This document shows, in pieces, positions 7,872-15,969 of a DNA stretch of 16,920 nt; positions within the stretch are counted from its first letter, which is position 1; every line of letters begins with the position of its first letter. The notes beneath the pieces were generated by a model. The model was not told where the DNA came from and ran no database searches. It was given only the letters and a program-made list of their open reading frames with translations. The stretch is from the NCBI GenBank assembly GCA_007118765.1, contig SKQZ01000305.1:1-16920 (forward strand). Reading direction: 5' to 3'. Source of the DNA: Candidatus Hydrogenedentota bacterium (GTDB lineage: Bacteria; Hydrogenedentota; Hydrogenedentia; Hydrogenedentales; CAITNO01). Position numbers and translations under genes: made by a program.

Positions 7872-9365
7872 TCAGCCTTCATCCCAATTGCGGCTGCGTT
7901 CCAGCGCCTTGTGCCATCCCGCCCGCAGTACATCCCGTTGAGCGGCGTCAATAGCGGGGGAGAACCGGCAATCCTCCTGCCACTGGCGGGCAATCGTGTC
8001 AAGGTCATCCCAGTACCCCACGGCCAATCCGGCAAGGTACGCCGCGCCAAGCGCAGTGGTTTCCAGCACCTGCGGGCGCGTAATGGGCAGGTCCAATATA
8101 TCGGCCTGGAACTGCATGAGCAGGTTGTTTACCGCCGCGCCGCCGTCAACGCGCAGCTCGGTGGCCTCAAATCCGGCGTCAGCGGTCATGGCATCAAGTA
8201 CATCGGCAACTTGATACGCGATGCTCTCAAGCGTTGCCAAGGCAATGTGCCCTGCCGTGGCGCCGCGGGTCAGCCCGGCGATCACGCCGCGGGCGTGGGG
8301 ATCCCAATGAGGCGCGCCCAAACCGGCAAATGCGGGCACCAGATACACGCCGCCATTGTCATCAACCGACTTTGCCAATTGCTCGATTTCCGGCGCACTT
8401 TTAATAAGTCCCAGACCGTCGCGCAACCACTGAACCGCCGCGCCTGCAATAAACACACTGCCCTCAAGGGCATACTCCATCCGTCCATCAATTTTCCACG
8501 CCACCGTAGTGAGCAAATTATTGGCGGAAGCCACAGGCGACTCGCCTGTATGCAGCAACATAAAGCAACCGGTGCCATAGGTGTTTTTGACCATGCCCGG
8601 CTTGACGCACATCTGTCCGAACAACGCCGCCTGTTGGTCGCCCGCAATACCGGCGATAGGCACGGGCGCGGAAAAAATATCGGGCGAGGTGTTGCCATAG
8701 ACTGTGCTCGATGCACACACCTCGGGCAACATGCTCTCGGGAATGCCCAGCAATTCCAGCAATTCGGCGTCCCATGTACCTGATTCAAGGTTGAACAGCA
8801 ACGTGCGCGAGGCGTTGCTCACATCGGTAATGTGCAAAGCGCCGTCGGTAAGTTTCCAAACCAACCACGAATCCACGGTGCCAAACGCCAGTTCACCTTT
8901 TTCAGCGCGTTCACGAACTCCCGGCACCTGTTCCAACAGCCACTGTAGTTTGGTGCCGGAGAAATAGGGATCCAGCAGAAGTCCGGTCTTGTTGCGAAAG
9001 GTCTGCTCGTGGCCGGCAGCGCGCAACGCATCGCATATCGGCGCAGTGCGCCGGTCCTGCCACACAATGGCATTACACACCGGTTCACCGGTATTTCGAT
9101 CCCATACCAAGGTTGTTTCGCGTTGATTGGTAATGCCGATGGCAGCCACCTCGCGGGGCCGCACCTGCGCCTTGCTCATCACTTCCGCGGCAACGCTGAC
9201 CTGGGACGACCAGATGTCGCCGGGACGATGTTCAACCCAGCCGGGTTTTGGAAACAGTTGCTCAAACTCTTTTTGCGCTACGGCGACAACCCGCCCCTCA
9301 TGATTGAACAGAATGGCGCGAGAACTGGTGGTGCCTTGATCCAAGGCCAACACATAAGACGACAT
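7872..9365 (-). CDS. glpK: Glycerol kinase
   Basis: This enzyme phosphorylates glycerol with ATP to sn-glycerol-3-phosphate in the cytoplasm. The 497 residues (E. coli GlpK has about 502) carry the FGGY-kinase features: LALDQGTTSSRAI at the start, ITNQRETT with R82 and E83 for glycerol, VWQDRR (W102), the catalytic base in GIAGDQQAALFG (D243), and NTYGTGCFML. The E. coli fructose-1,6-bisphosphate loop GGKGGTR just before GIAGDQQ is replaced here by PDIFSAP, and the phosphorylatable His of Gram-positive GlpK is also absent. The start is the ATG at 9365 with AGAGGG eight bases upstream; an in-frame extension of 28 polar residues is not family-like. No glpF or glpD is adjacent. It lies 156 bases downstream of the PAS gene and converges on the CobW gene. 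Confidence 0.96.
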   Translation of the reverse strand: MSSYVLALDQGTTSSRAILFNHEGRVVAVAQKEFEQLFPKPGWVEHRPGDIWSSQVSVAAEVMSKAQVRPREVAAIGITNQRETTLVWDRNTGEPVCNAIVWQDRRTAPICDALRAAGHEQTFRNKTGLLLDPYFSGTKLQWLLEQVPGVRERAEKGELAFGTVDSWLVWKLTDGALHITDVSNASRTLLFNLESGTWDAELLELLGIPESMLPEVCASSTVYGNTSPDIFSAPVPIAGIAGDQQAALFGQMCVKPGMVKNTYGTGCFMLLHTGESPVASANNLLTTVAWKIDGRMEYALEGSVFIAGAAVQWLRDGLGLIKSAPEIEQLAKSVDDNGGVYLVPAFAGLGAPHWDPHARGVIAGLTRGATAGHIALATLESIAYQVADVLDAMTADAGFEATELRVDGGAAVNNLLMQFQADILDLPITRPQVLETTALGAAYLAGLAVGYWDDLDTIARQWQEDCRFSPAIDAAQRDVLRAGWHKALERSRNWDEG

Positions 9366-9469
9366 GGCTTCATCCCTCTTGCTTTTCGCGGTTTGCTGTT
9401 GTCGTTCCTTTTGCCGGGAACCTGTCTCCCACAAGACGTGAGGAGTCACAACACATAATTACACGCGAT

Positions 9470-9478
9470 ATTCTAGCA
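9470..9478 (-). promoter_or_regulatory. Candidate extended -10 promoter of glpK
   Basis: Minus-strand TGCTAGAAT carries an extended -10 (TG-N-TAGAAT) about 105 bases before the glpK start, inside the 156-base gap after the PAS gene. No good -35 is seen at the expected distance, as is usual for extended -10 promoters. It would let glpK be transcribed separately from the PAS gene. Confidence 0.3.
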
Positions 9479-9482
9479 AATC

Positions 9483-9494
9483 CGGGGCGCCCCG
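9483..9494. repeat. Perfect 12-base palindrome CGGGGCGCCCCG upstream of glpK
   Basis: The sequence is fully self-complementary and sits seven bases upstream (on the minus strand) of the candidate extended -10 of glpK. It could be a repressor or activator site for glpK, or the hairpin of a weak terminator for the PAS gene, but no T-run follows on the minus strand. A second small repeat, TTGCC-ATA-GGCAA (9506-9518), lies between it and the PAS stop. Confidence 0.35.
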
Positions 9495-9521
9495 TGCGGG
9501 TTGTATTGCCATAGGCAACTG

Positions 9522-11666
9522 TCATTTCTGGCGCAGCAGCAAATCCAGTTCTTCCTTGGAGGCCTTGATGTCAATCATAATTCCGATGAGAAATGTCTTT
9601 TCCCCAATGGATACGGGCCGCGCAACAGTATTCACCTTTCGATAGCCATCTTTGTGATGGCGCAGATTCAACATCACCGATGCAGGAGAACCATCCTCAC
9701 GCACCTTTTGAAATGTGCTCCGCGCCGCATCCACACTCTTGTCATCATGCAAATCAGTGTAATGCATGGCAGACAGTTCATCAAGCGCTTTTCCCACAAA
9801 CTGGAGTGCAATTCCGTTGGCGTCAATGAGCATACCGGAATCACCGTCGGCGATAAATACCGGCATGGGTGCGGACTCAAAAAGCGCCCGGTACATATGT
9901 TCATGCCGTTCTCTCTCCGTTTGCATGGCCTTCTGATCCGTAATATCCTGCACAATCCCATACAAACGGGTCACACGGCCTTGTTCATCTTTCTCCAGCC
10001 GTATCCGGAGCATGGCACATCCCGGTTGCCCGTCAGGAAAGACAACGGGCAATTCAAACGATTGCAGTGCAAGCGGGTTTGCATCCGGCACCCTGGCCAT
10101 GCAGGCAGCCAACGGTCCGGGGTGAGCAGACGACAAAAACCGTTTTTGAATGGTTGCCGCCTTAATACGGTAGCCGCCTTCTTGTTCAACACTGGTTCGC
10201 ATCATGGCGTAGAACGCATCATTCACCAAGAACTCTTCCGTCGCGAGGTCGTACTCCCAGTAGGCAATTTGACCGATTTCCATGGCCTCTGAAAGATACT
10301 CTTTTTGACGGCGCAATTCGTCTGCCAACAGCTGATACTCTTCAAGCGTTTTCTGCAGCTCTGACGAACGTTCCAGAACACGCTGCTCAAGTGTTTGATT
10401 GAGTGTGCGCAGTTGCAGATCCTTCTCCTTCTCCTCCGTCACATCACGGGCAATGCCAATGCTGATATCGTAATCATCCAGCGGCACGAGCAAACAGGAC
10501 AACCACCGGTATGAGCCATCTTTACTGCGCGCACGCTGTACCAAGAGCGGGGGTATGTCGCCTTTGGCAAGCGTATCCAACAGCTTCTGCCCTTTTTCGC
10601 GGTCTTCCGGATGGGTAAATGAAATTGCGGGCTTCCCAACCATCTCGGAGGCGCTCCAGCCAAGCGTACGCTCCCATGCGGGATTCACCTGTCGGAAAAA
10701 CCCGTTGTCGTCCAGAACGGCAAACATATCCAACGAATGGTGAAACAACAAAAACCATTCTTCTTCAACGCGCTTTTTCTCGCTAATATCCTGAATAAGA
10801 CCTATCATGCGCTGGGAGGCGCGCTGGTCGCGGCCACTGACCACACGCCCGCGGATTGAAACCCATTTCCATGCGTCAGGGCCCGTTGCCAGTCGCAACT
10901 GGATATCCACAATCGGTATTTGTCCGTCCAGATGTTCTCGAAAGGTGGTTCGCGCCAACTCCAAATCGTCCGGAAACACGCGGCTGTAAAACTCTTCCGA
11001 AGAGAATACCCCGGTTGCATACTCTTGTCCCAGCACCTCGCCTATTCGAGAGCTCAGTGTGAGCACATCCGAGTCGGCATCATATTCCCACCAAGCAACG
11101 TGCGCTCCCCAGAACGCCAACGCCTGACGTTCTTGACTTTCCCGGAACAGCGCCTCCCGCTGTGCATGCTCTTCCAGTTCCTTTTCCAACGCCCGTATCC
11201 GGTCATTTGCACGCCGCTTGATCCGCTCCGCAAGTTGCTCCGCCCGCTGCTCGATTCTTTTGGCATCAACATTATCATGCACCGCTACAATGATGTGTTT
11301 AACCCCGGAGTCGTCAAGTAAGTCTGACTGGCGATACATGCGCACAGAAATCACGTGTCCATCCCGCCGGACAAGGCACAACGGCAATCCCCGCGACTGG
11401 TTCCCTGACAAAAAATCCCGAAGACCGTCGAAGTATATTTTCTTGCTCTGAGACGCCACCAAACTAGCCAACGGTGAACCGTCGAAGGTGCCCGGTTGAT
11501 GATGTAAAAGGCGGTCAAAGGCCGCATTTGTTCTTACTATGCCGCCGGACTCATTAAGAATAAGGTACGGATAAGAGGCAGAACGGATAAACTCGCGCAG
11601 TGCGGCATTCCGATAATCACCAATCGGTGCGGGGGTATGCAGTGTATCGTAGTCTTTGTTTGGCAT
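9522..11666 (-). CDS. Soluble multi-PAS sensor protein without recognisable output domain
   Basis: The product has 714 residues and no signal peptide or membrane segment, so it is probably cytoplasmic. I see five PAS/PAC-like units at about 25-132, 185-297, 303-412, 456-580 and 586-702. Supporting motifs are the PAC-type endings VAVHDNVDAKR, IGLIQDISEKKR, IGIARDVTEEKE, YGIVQDITDQKA and IGIMIDIKASKE, and PAS cores such as VNPAWERTLGWSASEMVGK. Coiled-coil linkers lie near 133-180 and 413-455. The protein stops 12 residues after the last PAS unit; there is no HisKA/HATPase, GGDEF, EAL or receiver domain, and the 156 bases before glpK leave no room for one. The ATG at 11666 is preceded by an in-frame stop and only a weak ribosome site. 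It may signal through a separate kinase or cyclase. PAS ligands cannot be predicted here. Confidence 0.88.
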   Translation of the reverse strand: MPNKDYDTLHTPAPIGDYRNAALREFIRSASYPYLILNESGGIVRTNAAFDRLLHHQPGTFDGSPLASLVASQSKKIYFDGLRDFLSGNQSRGLPLCLVRRDGHVISVRMYRQSDLLDDSGVKHIIVAVHDNVDAKRIEQRAEQLAERIKRRANDRIRALEKELEEHAQREALFRESQERQALAFWGAHVAWWEYDADSDVLTLSSRIGEVLGQEYATGVFSSEEFYSRVFPDDLELARTTFREHLDGQIPIVDIQLRLATGPDAWKWVSIRGRVVSGRDQRASQRMIGLIQDISEKKRVEEEWFLLFHHSLDMFAVLDDNGFFRQVNPAWERTLGWSASEMVGKPAISFTHPEDREKGQKLLDTLAKGDIPPLLVQRARSKDGSYRWLSCLLVPLDDYDISIGIARDVTEEKEKDLQLRTLNQTLEQRVLERSSELQKTLEEYQLLADELRRQKEYLSEAMEIGQIAYWEYDLATEEFLVNDAFYAMMRTSVEQEGGYRIKAATIQKRFLSSAHPGPLAACMARVPDANPLALQSFELPVVFPDGQPGCAMLRIRLEKDEQGRVTRLYGIVQDITDQKAMQTERERHEHMYRALFESAPMPVFIADGDSGMLIDANGIALQFVGKALDELSAMHYTDLHDDKSVDAARSTFQKVREDGSPASVMLNLRHHKDGYRKVNTVARPVSIGEKTFLIGIMIDIKASKEELDLLLRQK

Positions 11667-11809
11667 TCCAATGGATGACTATTCGTTATTCAAAAAATAA
11701 TACGGCATTTCAGTACATCTGGGTAATGGTATGTTTTCCTGATAACACGAAAAACTTTAACCTTATGCCGCAAACCTACCCGAAAAATAGACTAATATCT
11801 TCCTTTTCG

Positions 11810-11818
11810 ATTATACCA
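11810..11818 (-). promoter_or_regulatory. Extended -10 promoter of the PAS gene
   Basis: Minus-strand TGGTATAAT is a perfect TATAAT with the TG-N extension. Upstream, TACAAC-like bases give only a weak -35. It would place the start of transcription near 11803, leaving an untranslated leader of about 137 bases before the PAS start codon. I saw no recognisable riboswitch in that leader. Apart from this and the dnaJ terminator candidate, the 304 bases between the two genes appear empty. Confidence 0.5.
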
Positions 11819-11919
11819 TAACACAGTCGCGATGTTGTACCTATTTAGGCCGTTTGTGAGCCGATGCATCTTCAATGGATGGCATGGCATGATGTGACGG
11901 GCAACAGAGAACGGCTGGG

Positions 11920-11961
11920 AAGCAAGAAGTACAGACGCATACCCGTCATGGTCGGGGCGTC
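11920..11961 (-). terminator. Probable intrinsic terminator of the dnaJ operon
   Basis: About nine bases after the dnaJ stop, the minus strand can pair GACGCCCCG with CGGG-TAT-GCGTC: nine pairs with a three-base bulge and a seven-base loop (11934-11961). It is followed by a moderately T-rich stretch, TGTACTTCTTGCTT. The position at the end of the hrcA-grpE-dnaK-dnaJ operon fits a terminator; the imperfect T-run keeps confidence moderate. Confidence 0.42.
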
Positions 11962-11970
11962 AAAAATGCT

Positions 11971-13119
11971 TTACTGACGCGTCCGCTCTTGTATTCTATT
12001 TTTGAAAGCGTCATTCTTGGGATAGGTGCGGTTGCTGCTAAGACTGTCGAATTCTTCGAGCAGTTCCCGTTGACGGCGTGTAAGTTTAACAGGCGTCTCC
12101 ACACGAACCGTCACCAGCTGATCACCTTGTCTGTAACCGCGCATGTCCGGGAGACCGCTGCCGCGCAATCGCAATTGTGTGCCGGTCTGGGTCCCCGCCG
12201 GCACTTTGAGGTCAGCCATGCCCGTGATGGTGGGGACGCGAATGGTTGCGCCGAGGGCCGCCTGTGAATAGGTAACGGGCGCTTCACATATTAAGTCTGC
12301 GCCGCGACGTTCAAAGAAGTCATGTATCAGCACGCGGATGCGGATGTACAAATCGCCGCGCGGGCCGCCCATGCGCCCGGCTTCGCCTTCCCCGGATACG
12401 CGCAGACGCGTTCCGGTGTCCACGCCCGCCGGCACATCAATGCTCAGTTCCCGCTTTCCACGCACCTGACCCGAGCCGTTGCAATTGCCACACGGGTTTG
12501 TAATGACACGTCCCGCGCCATGACAGCGCGGACAGGTCTGTGTCATACTGAAGACCCCGTGGGCCATGCGCACTTGCCCGGCGCCGCCGCATTGCGGACA
12601 CGATTCAGGGCTGGAACCTTTGGCGGCGCCGCTGCCGCTGCACTGTCCGCACGTTTCCGGACGTGAAAAGGATATGGTCTTCTTGCATCCTTTCGCCACC
12701 TCTTCCAATGTGATGGCGAGCTCATACTCCAAGTCATGCCCGGGCTGCGGCCGGTTTGCACCGGCACGCCCGCCCTGACGACCGCCCTGGCCAAAGAGCA
12801 TGTCAAACAAATCGCCAAAGGGCGATTCGCCAAAATCACCGCCAAAGCCGCCGCCGCCGAACCCTTGTCCCTGACCAAAGCCGCCAAACGGTTGCCCGTC
12901 GGTTGTGCCGAACTGGTCGTACTGCTTGCGTTTCTCCGGGTTCTTCAATATGTCGTAGGCGGCGTTAATTTCCTTCAGTTTCGTCTCAGCGTCCTTGTCA
13001 CCGCCGGTTTTGTCCGGATGATACTTATGGGCGAGTTTCAGGTATGCCTTTCGAATCTCATCCTGGCTGGCGCTCCTGGAAACGCCCAATACTTCATATA
13101 AATCTGGTGCTGTCGGCAT
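11971..13119 (-). CDS. dnaJ: Chaperone protein DnaJ (type I Hsp40)
   Basis: The co-chaperone of DnaK delivers unfolded substrates and stimulates Hsp70 ATP hydrolysis. The 382-residue protein has all class I parts in order: J domain with the HPD motif (34-36), a Gly/Phe-rich linker with many FGQGQGFGGG-like repeats (about 72-115), a zinc-binding domain with four CxxCxGxG repeats (starting at C157, C174, C196 and C210), and the C-terminal substrate-binding beta domains. I start it at the ATG at 13119, preceded by AGCAGGG at seven-base spacing and giving the usual DLYEVLGV opening; a nine-residue upstream extension is unlikely. It is the last gene of the hrcA-grpE-dnaK-dnaJ order, 65 bases after dnaK, and that gap contains a strong stem-loop that may tune its expression. 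Confidence 0.97.
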   Translation of the reverse strand: MPTAPDLYEVLGVSRSASQDEIRKAYLKLAHKYHPDKTGGDKDAETKLKEINAAYDILKNPEKRKQYDQFGTTDGQPFGGFGQGQGFGGGGFGGDFGESPFGDLFDMLFGQGGRQGGRAGANRPQPGHDLEYELAITLEEVAKGCKKTISFSRPETCGQCSGSGAAKGSSPESCPQCGGAGQVRMAHGVFSMTQTCPRCHGAGRVITNPCGNCNGSGQVRGKRELSIDVPAGVDTGTRLRVSGEGEAGRMGGPRGDLYIRIRVLIHDFFERRGADLICEAPVTYSQAALGATIRVPTITGMADLKVPAGTQTGTQLRLRGSGLPDMRGYRQGDQLVTVRVETPVKLTRRQRELLEEFDSLSSNRTYPKNDAFKNRIQERTRQ

Positions 13120-13140
13120 ATTCAAACCCTGCTGATCACA

Positions 13141-13178
13141 TCGCAACCACCCGTCTTGTTACGGGCTTGTGGCTGCGA
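13141..13178 (-). other. Stem-loop in the dnaK-dnaJ intergenic region
   Basis: The outer arms 13141-13150 (TCGCAACCAC) and 13169-13178 (GTGGCTGCGA) pair at nine of ten positions. Inside, CCCGT (13150-13154) can pair with ACGGG (13161-13165) around a six-base loop; the two inner and outer stems compete for one base. No T-run follows on the minus strand, so it is not a simple terminator. It lies between the dnaK stop and the dnaJ ribosome site and may be an mRNA processing, stability or attenuation element. Confidence 0.5.
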
Positions 13179-13184
13179 TTAGAC

Positions 13185-15146
13185 TCAGTTCTCGTCCTTT
13201 TTATTCTCATCATCGTCATCTACCACAGTAAAATCCGCGTCCATCGTGCCGTCACTCTTGGCGGCATTGGGATCCACGTATTCCGGTCCGGCGCCCTGCG
13301 CGCCGCCGGGTTCCGCACCGGGCCCGCCGGCTTGTTGTTGGGCCTTCGCCGCATCGGCATACATGGCCTCCGCCAGTTTATGGGAGACACTTGTGAGTTC
13401 CTGCGTTGCCTTTTCGATGGCATCCGCATCATCACCCTTGATGACTTCGCGCAATTTTGCGACGGCTTCCTCCACCGCTTTGCGCTCCGACTCACTCACC
13501 TTGTCGCCATGCTCGTTCAAACTCTTTTCGGTGCTGTAGGCCAGTGCATCGGCGTTGTTACGCGCCTCAATCAGCTTCTTTCGTTTTTTGTCTTCTTCCG
13601 AATGCTGCTCGGCATCCTGCACCATTTTGTCGATTTCGTCCTCCGACAAGCCGCTCGACGCCTCGATGCGTATCGCCTGTTCCTTGCCGGTGCCCAAATC
13701 CTTCGCGGAAACATGGACAATGCCATTCGCGTCAATGTCGAAGGACACCTCGATTTGCGGTACGCCGCGCGGAGCGGGGGGGATGCCCAGCAAATCAAAC
13801 TTGCCGAGGGTACGGTTGTCGGTCGCCATCTCGCGTTCGCCCTGCAGCACATGAATGGTGACGGCGCTCTGGTTATCGGCCGCTGTAGAGAAGACCTGCC
13901 GCTTGGTAACCGGCACGGTTGTATTCCGCTCAATGAGCTTGGTGCATACCCCGCCCAATGTTTCAATGCCCAGTGACAACGGCGTCACATCCAACAAGAG
14001 CACGTCCTTCACATCACCGGCAAGCACGCCCGCCTGAATGGCGGCCCCGATGGCAACCACTTCGTCCGGATTAACGCCACGGTGCGGTTCTTTGCCGAAG
14101 ATATCCTTCACAATCTTGCCGACTGCGGGCATGCGCGTCATGCCGCCCACCAGAATCACTTCATCAATAGCGTTTGGCGACAGACCCGCGTCTTCAATGG
14201 CGCGGAAACAGGGGTTCTTGGTGCGTTGCAACAACGCATCGCACAGTTGTTCAAGTTTGGCCCGGGTCAGAGTGTAGTTAAGGTGTTTCGGCCCGGACGC
14301 ATCCGCAGTGATGAAGGGCAGGTTAATGTCCGTGCTGACGGCACTGGACAATTCACACTTGGCCTTCTCCGCGCCTTCCTTGAGCCGCTGCAATGCCATG
14401 GCATCTTTACGCAAATCAATGCCTTGGTCGCGCAAAAACTCTTCGGCAAGCCAGTCAATGATACACTGATCAAAATCGTCGCCGCCCAGATGGGTATCCC
14501 CATTGGTGCTCAGCACTTCAAAACTATCATCGCCAATGGACAAGATGGAGATGTCGAATGTGCCGCCGCCCAAATCGTACACGGCCACTTTCTCGTCCCG
14601 TTTCTTGTCCATGCCATAGGCCAGGGCCGCTGCCGTGGGTTCGTTGATGATTCGCAACACTTCCAACCCGGCAATGCGCCCCGCATCCTTGGTGGCTTGT
14701 CGTTGGGAATCATTGAAGTATGCGGGTACCGTTATCACCGCCTGTTCCACTTTTGTTCCCAAGTGCGCCTCGGCCGTTTCCCGCATCTTCTGCAGGATCA
14801 TGGCTGAAATCTCCGGCGGACGGTACGTCTTGCCCTGCACCTCCACCTGTACATCGCCGCTGCCGGTCTCGCCCACTTTATACGGCACAATTTTCTCTTC
14901 TTCCTTGACCTCCGCATGGCGCCGCCCCATGAAGCGCTTGATACTGAAAATGGTGTTGGTTGGATTGGTCACGGCCTGACGTTTTGCGACCGCGCCCACC
15001 AACCGTTCGCCGTCTTTGGTAAACGCCACCACCGACGGGGTGGTGCGATTGCCCTCGGCATTCGGCACCACCACCGACTCGCCGCCTTCCATCACTGCAA
15101 TACATGAATTGGTCGTTCCAAGATCGATGCCAATTACTTTACCCAT
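13185..15146 (-). CDS. dnaK: Chaperone protein DnaK (Hsp70)
   Basis: This ATP-dependent Hsp70 chaperone has 653 residues. The ATPase domain occupies about 1-380, with signatures IDLGTTNS (7-14), VYDLGGGTFDISIL (189-202) and VILVGGMTRMPAVGK (330-344), and the NEPTAAALAYG segment. The linker DVLLLDVTPLSLGIE (381-395) leads to the substrate-binding beta domain (to about 500) and a helical lid (about 501-600). The tail is Gly/Ala/Gln-rich then acidic; it ends DADFTVVDDDDENKKDEN, so the common DA(E/D)FEEV tail is altered to DADFTVV. The ATG is preceded by AAGGGAG. It lies 14 bases after grpE and 65 bases before dnaJ, in one operon probably controlled by HrcA. It works with GrpE and DnaJ in folding and heat-shock recovery. 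Confidence 0.98.
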   Translation of the reverse strand: MGKVIGIDLGTTNSCIAVMEGGESVVVPNAEGNRTTPSVVAFTKDGERLVGAVAKRQAVTNPTNTIFSIKRFMGRRHAEVKEEEKIVPYKVGETGSGDVQVEVQGKTYRPPEISAMILQKMRETAEAHLGTKVEQAVITVPAYFNDSQRQATKDAGRIAGLEVLRIINEPTAAALAYGMDKKRDEKVAVYDLGGGTFDISILSIGDDSFEVLSTNGDTHLGGDDFDQCIIDWLAEEFLRDQGIDLRKDAMALQRLKEGAEKAKCELSSAVSTDINLPFITADASGPKHLNYTLTRAKLEQLCDALLQRTKNPCFRAIEDAGLSPNAIDEVILVGGMTRMPAVGKIVKDIFGKEPHRGVNPDEVVAIGAAIQAGVLAGDVKDVLLLDVTPLSLGIETLGGVCTKLIERNTTVPVTKRQVFSTAADNQSAVTIHVLQGEREMATDNRTLGKFDLLGIPPAPRGVPQIEVSFDIDANGIVHVSAKDLGTGKEQAIRIEASSGLSEDEIDKMVQDAEQHSEEDKKRKKLIEARNNADALAYSTEKSLNEHGDKVSESERKAVEEAVAKLREVIKGDDADAIEKATQELTSVSHKLAEAMYADAAKAQQQAGGPGAEPGGAQGAGPEYVDPNAAKSDGTMDADFTVVDDDDENKKDEN

Positions 15147-15160
15147 GAGTATATTCTCCC

Positions 15161-15940
15161 TTATGCTTGTTCTTTGCCGCTGTTATTTGTTTCATTTTCA
15201 TCCGCAGTTTCCTGCGGGTTTGATTCTGCTTCGTTTACGTCTTTATCCGGTGTTTCGGCGGGGCCGCTGCTTACAATTACGCGCGACGGTCGCAAAACCG
15301 TGTTGCCCAGCCGATAACCCCGTTCGTATTCTTCAACAATGATGCCCTTTTCAACCGTATCCGAGGGAATGGTCGCCAACGCATCATGCACATTCGGATC
15401 GAAGGATTCATCCTGCGCGGGGATCAGTTCCAACCCCTCGGCCGCCAAGGCCTCTTGAAACTGCTTGTATACCATGCGCACACCCTCGACGAAACCGTCC
15501 TCGGCATCGGCATGATCCAATGCACGCTCCAGATTATCCAATGCCGGCAACAGTGCACGTATCAAGTTTGCGGACGCTGTCCGTCGCACCTGATCCATTT
15601 CACGCATCATTCGTTTTCGGTAATTGTCAAAATCGGCGCGGGCGCGCAACAATTGATCCTTCAACTGATCGCATTCCGCTTTGTGCGCTTCCAGTTGCTC
15701 CTCAAGGGTTGGCGTCTCCGCCGCAGCGTCCTGCTCGTTTTCCTGCTCCGATGACGCATCAGTCGCAGCCTGTGCGGCGTTGTTTTGTGTCTCCTGTTTG
15801 GGAGCATCAGGATCCGCCGTCACGCCATCGCCGTCGGCAGATGCCCCATCGTTCATGTCTCCATGTGTTTCAGGGTTGTTTTCTTGCATCTTGCGTTCCA
15901 ACATCTTTTCCAATTCTGTTTTTTCGGTACCTTTGCTCAT
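15161..15940 (-). CDS. grpE: Nucleotide exchange factor GrpE
   Basis: GrpE releases ADP from DnaK. The 259-residue protein has a disordered, acidic, Ala/Gln/Asn-rich N-terminus (about 1-75), a coiled coil (about 76-135, with LRARADFDNYRKRM), a four-helix region with LLPALDNLERAL, and the beta-wing carrying the family signature around FDPNVHDAL...IVEEYERGYRLGNTVLRPSRV. An acidic tail of about 35 residues follows. It is some 60 residues longer than E. coli GrpE (197), entirely in the disordered ends. I start it at the ATG at 15940; a TTG nine codons earlier (15967) is also open, and the ribosome site is weak for both. It sits 14 bases before dnaK and 70 bases after hrcA. Confidence 0.95.
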   Translation of the reverse strand: MSKGTEKTELEKMLERKMQENNPETHGDMNDGASADGDGVTADPDAPKQETQNNAAQAATDASSEQENEQDAAAETPTLEEQLEAHKAECDQLKDQLLRARADFDNYRKRMMREMDQVRRTASANLIRALLPALDNLERALDHADAEDGFVEGVRMVYKQFQEALAAEGLELIPAQDESFDPNVHDALATIPSDTVEKGIIVEEYERGYRLGNTVLRPSRVIVSSGPAETPDKDVNEAESNPQETADENETNNSGKEQA

Positions 15941-15969
15941 GGTCTTTACTTGCAACCTTTCATGCAATG

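Noticed and set aside
9366..9449. 28-residue N-terminal extension of glycerol kinase
   Set aside because: The added residues are polar and low in similarity to any GlpK start, while the ATG at 9365 has AGAGGG at good spacing and gives the normal N-terminus.
9483..9494. GC palindrome as a PAS-gene terminator
   Set aside because: The minus strand after it reads GATTTGCTAG, with no usable T-run; a protein-binding site or chance is as likely.
9522..9700. Histidine-kinase domain at the end of the PAS protein
   Set aside because: The last residues are a PAC-type ending (IGIMIDIKASKEE) followed by a stop; no H-box, N-box or G-box is present in any frame of the gap before glpK.
13044..14807. Long open frames antisense to dnaK and dnaJ (also antisense to glpK and the PAS gene)
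   Set aside because: They lie opposite strongly conserved genes, have no recognisable domains and show Arg/His-rich composition typical of frames shadowing GC-rich coding DNA.
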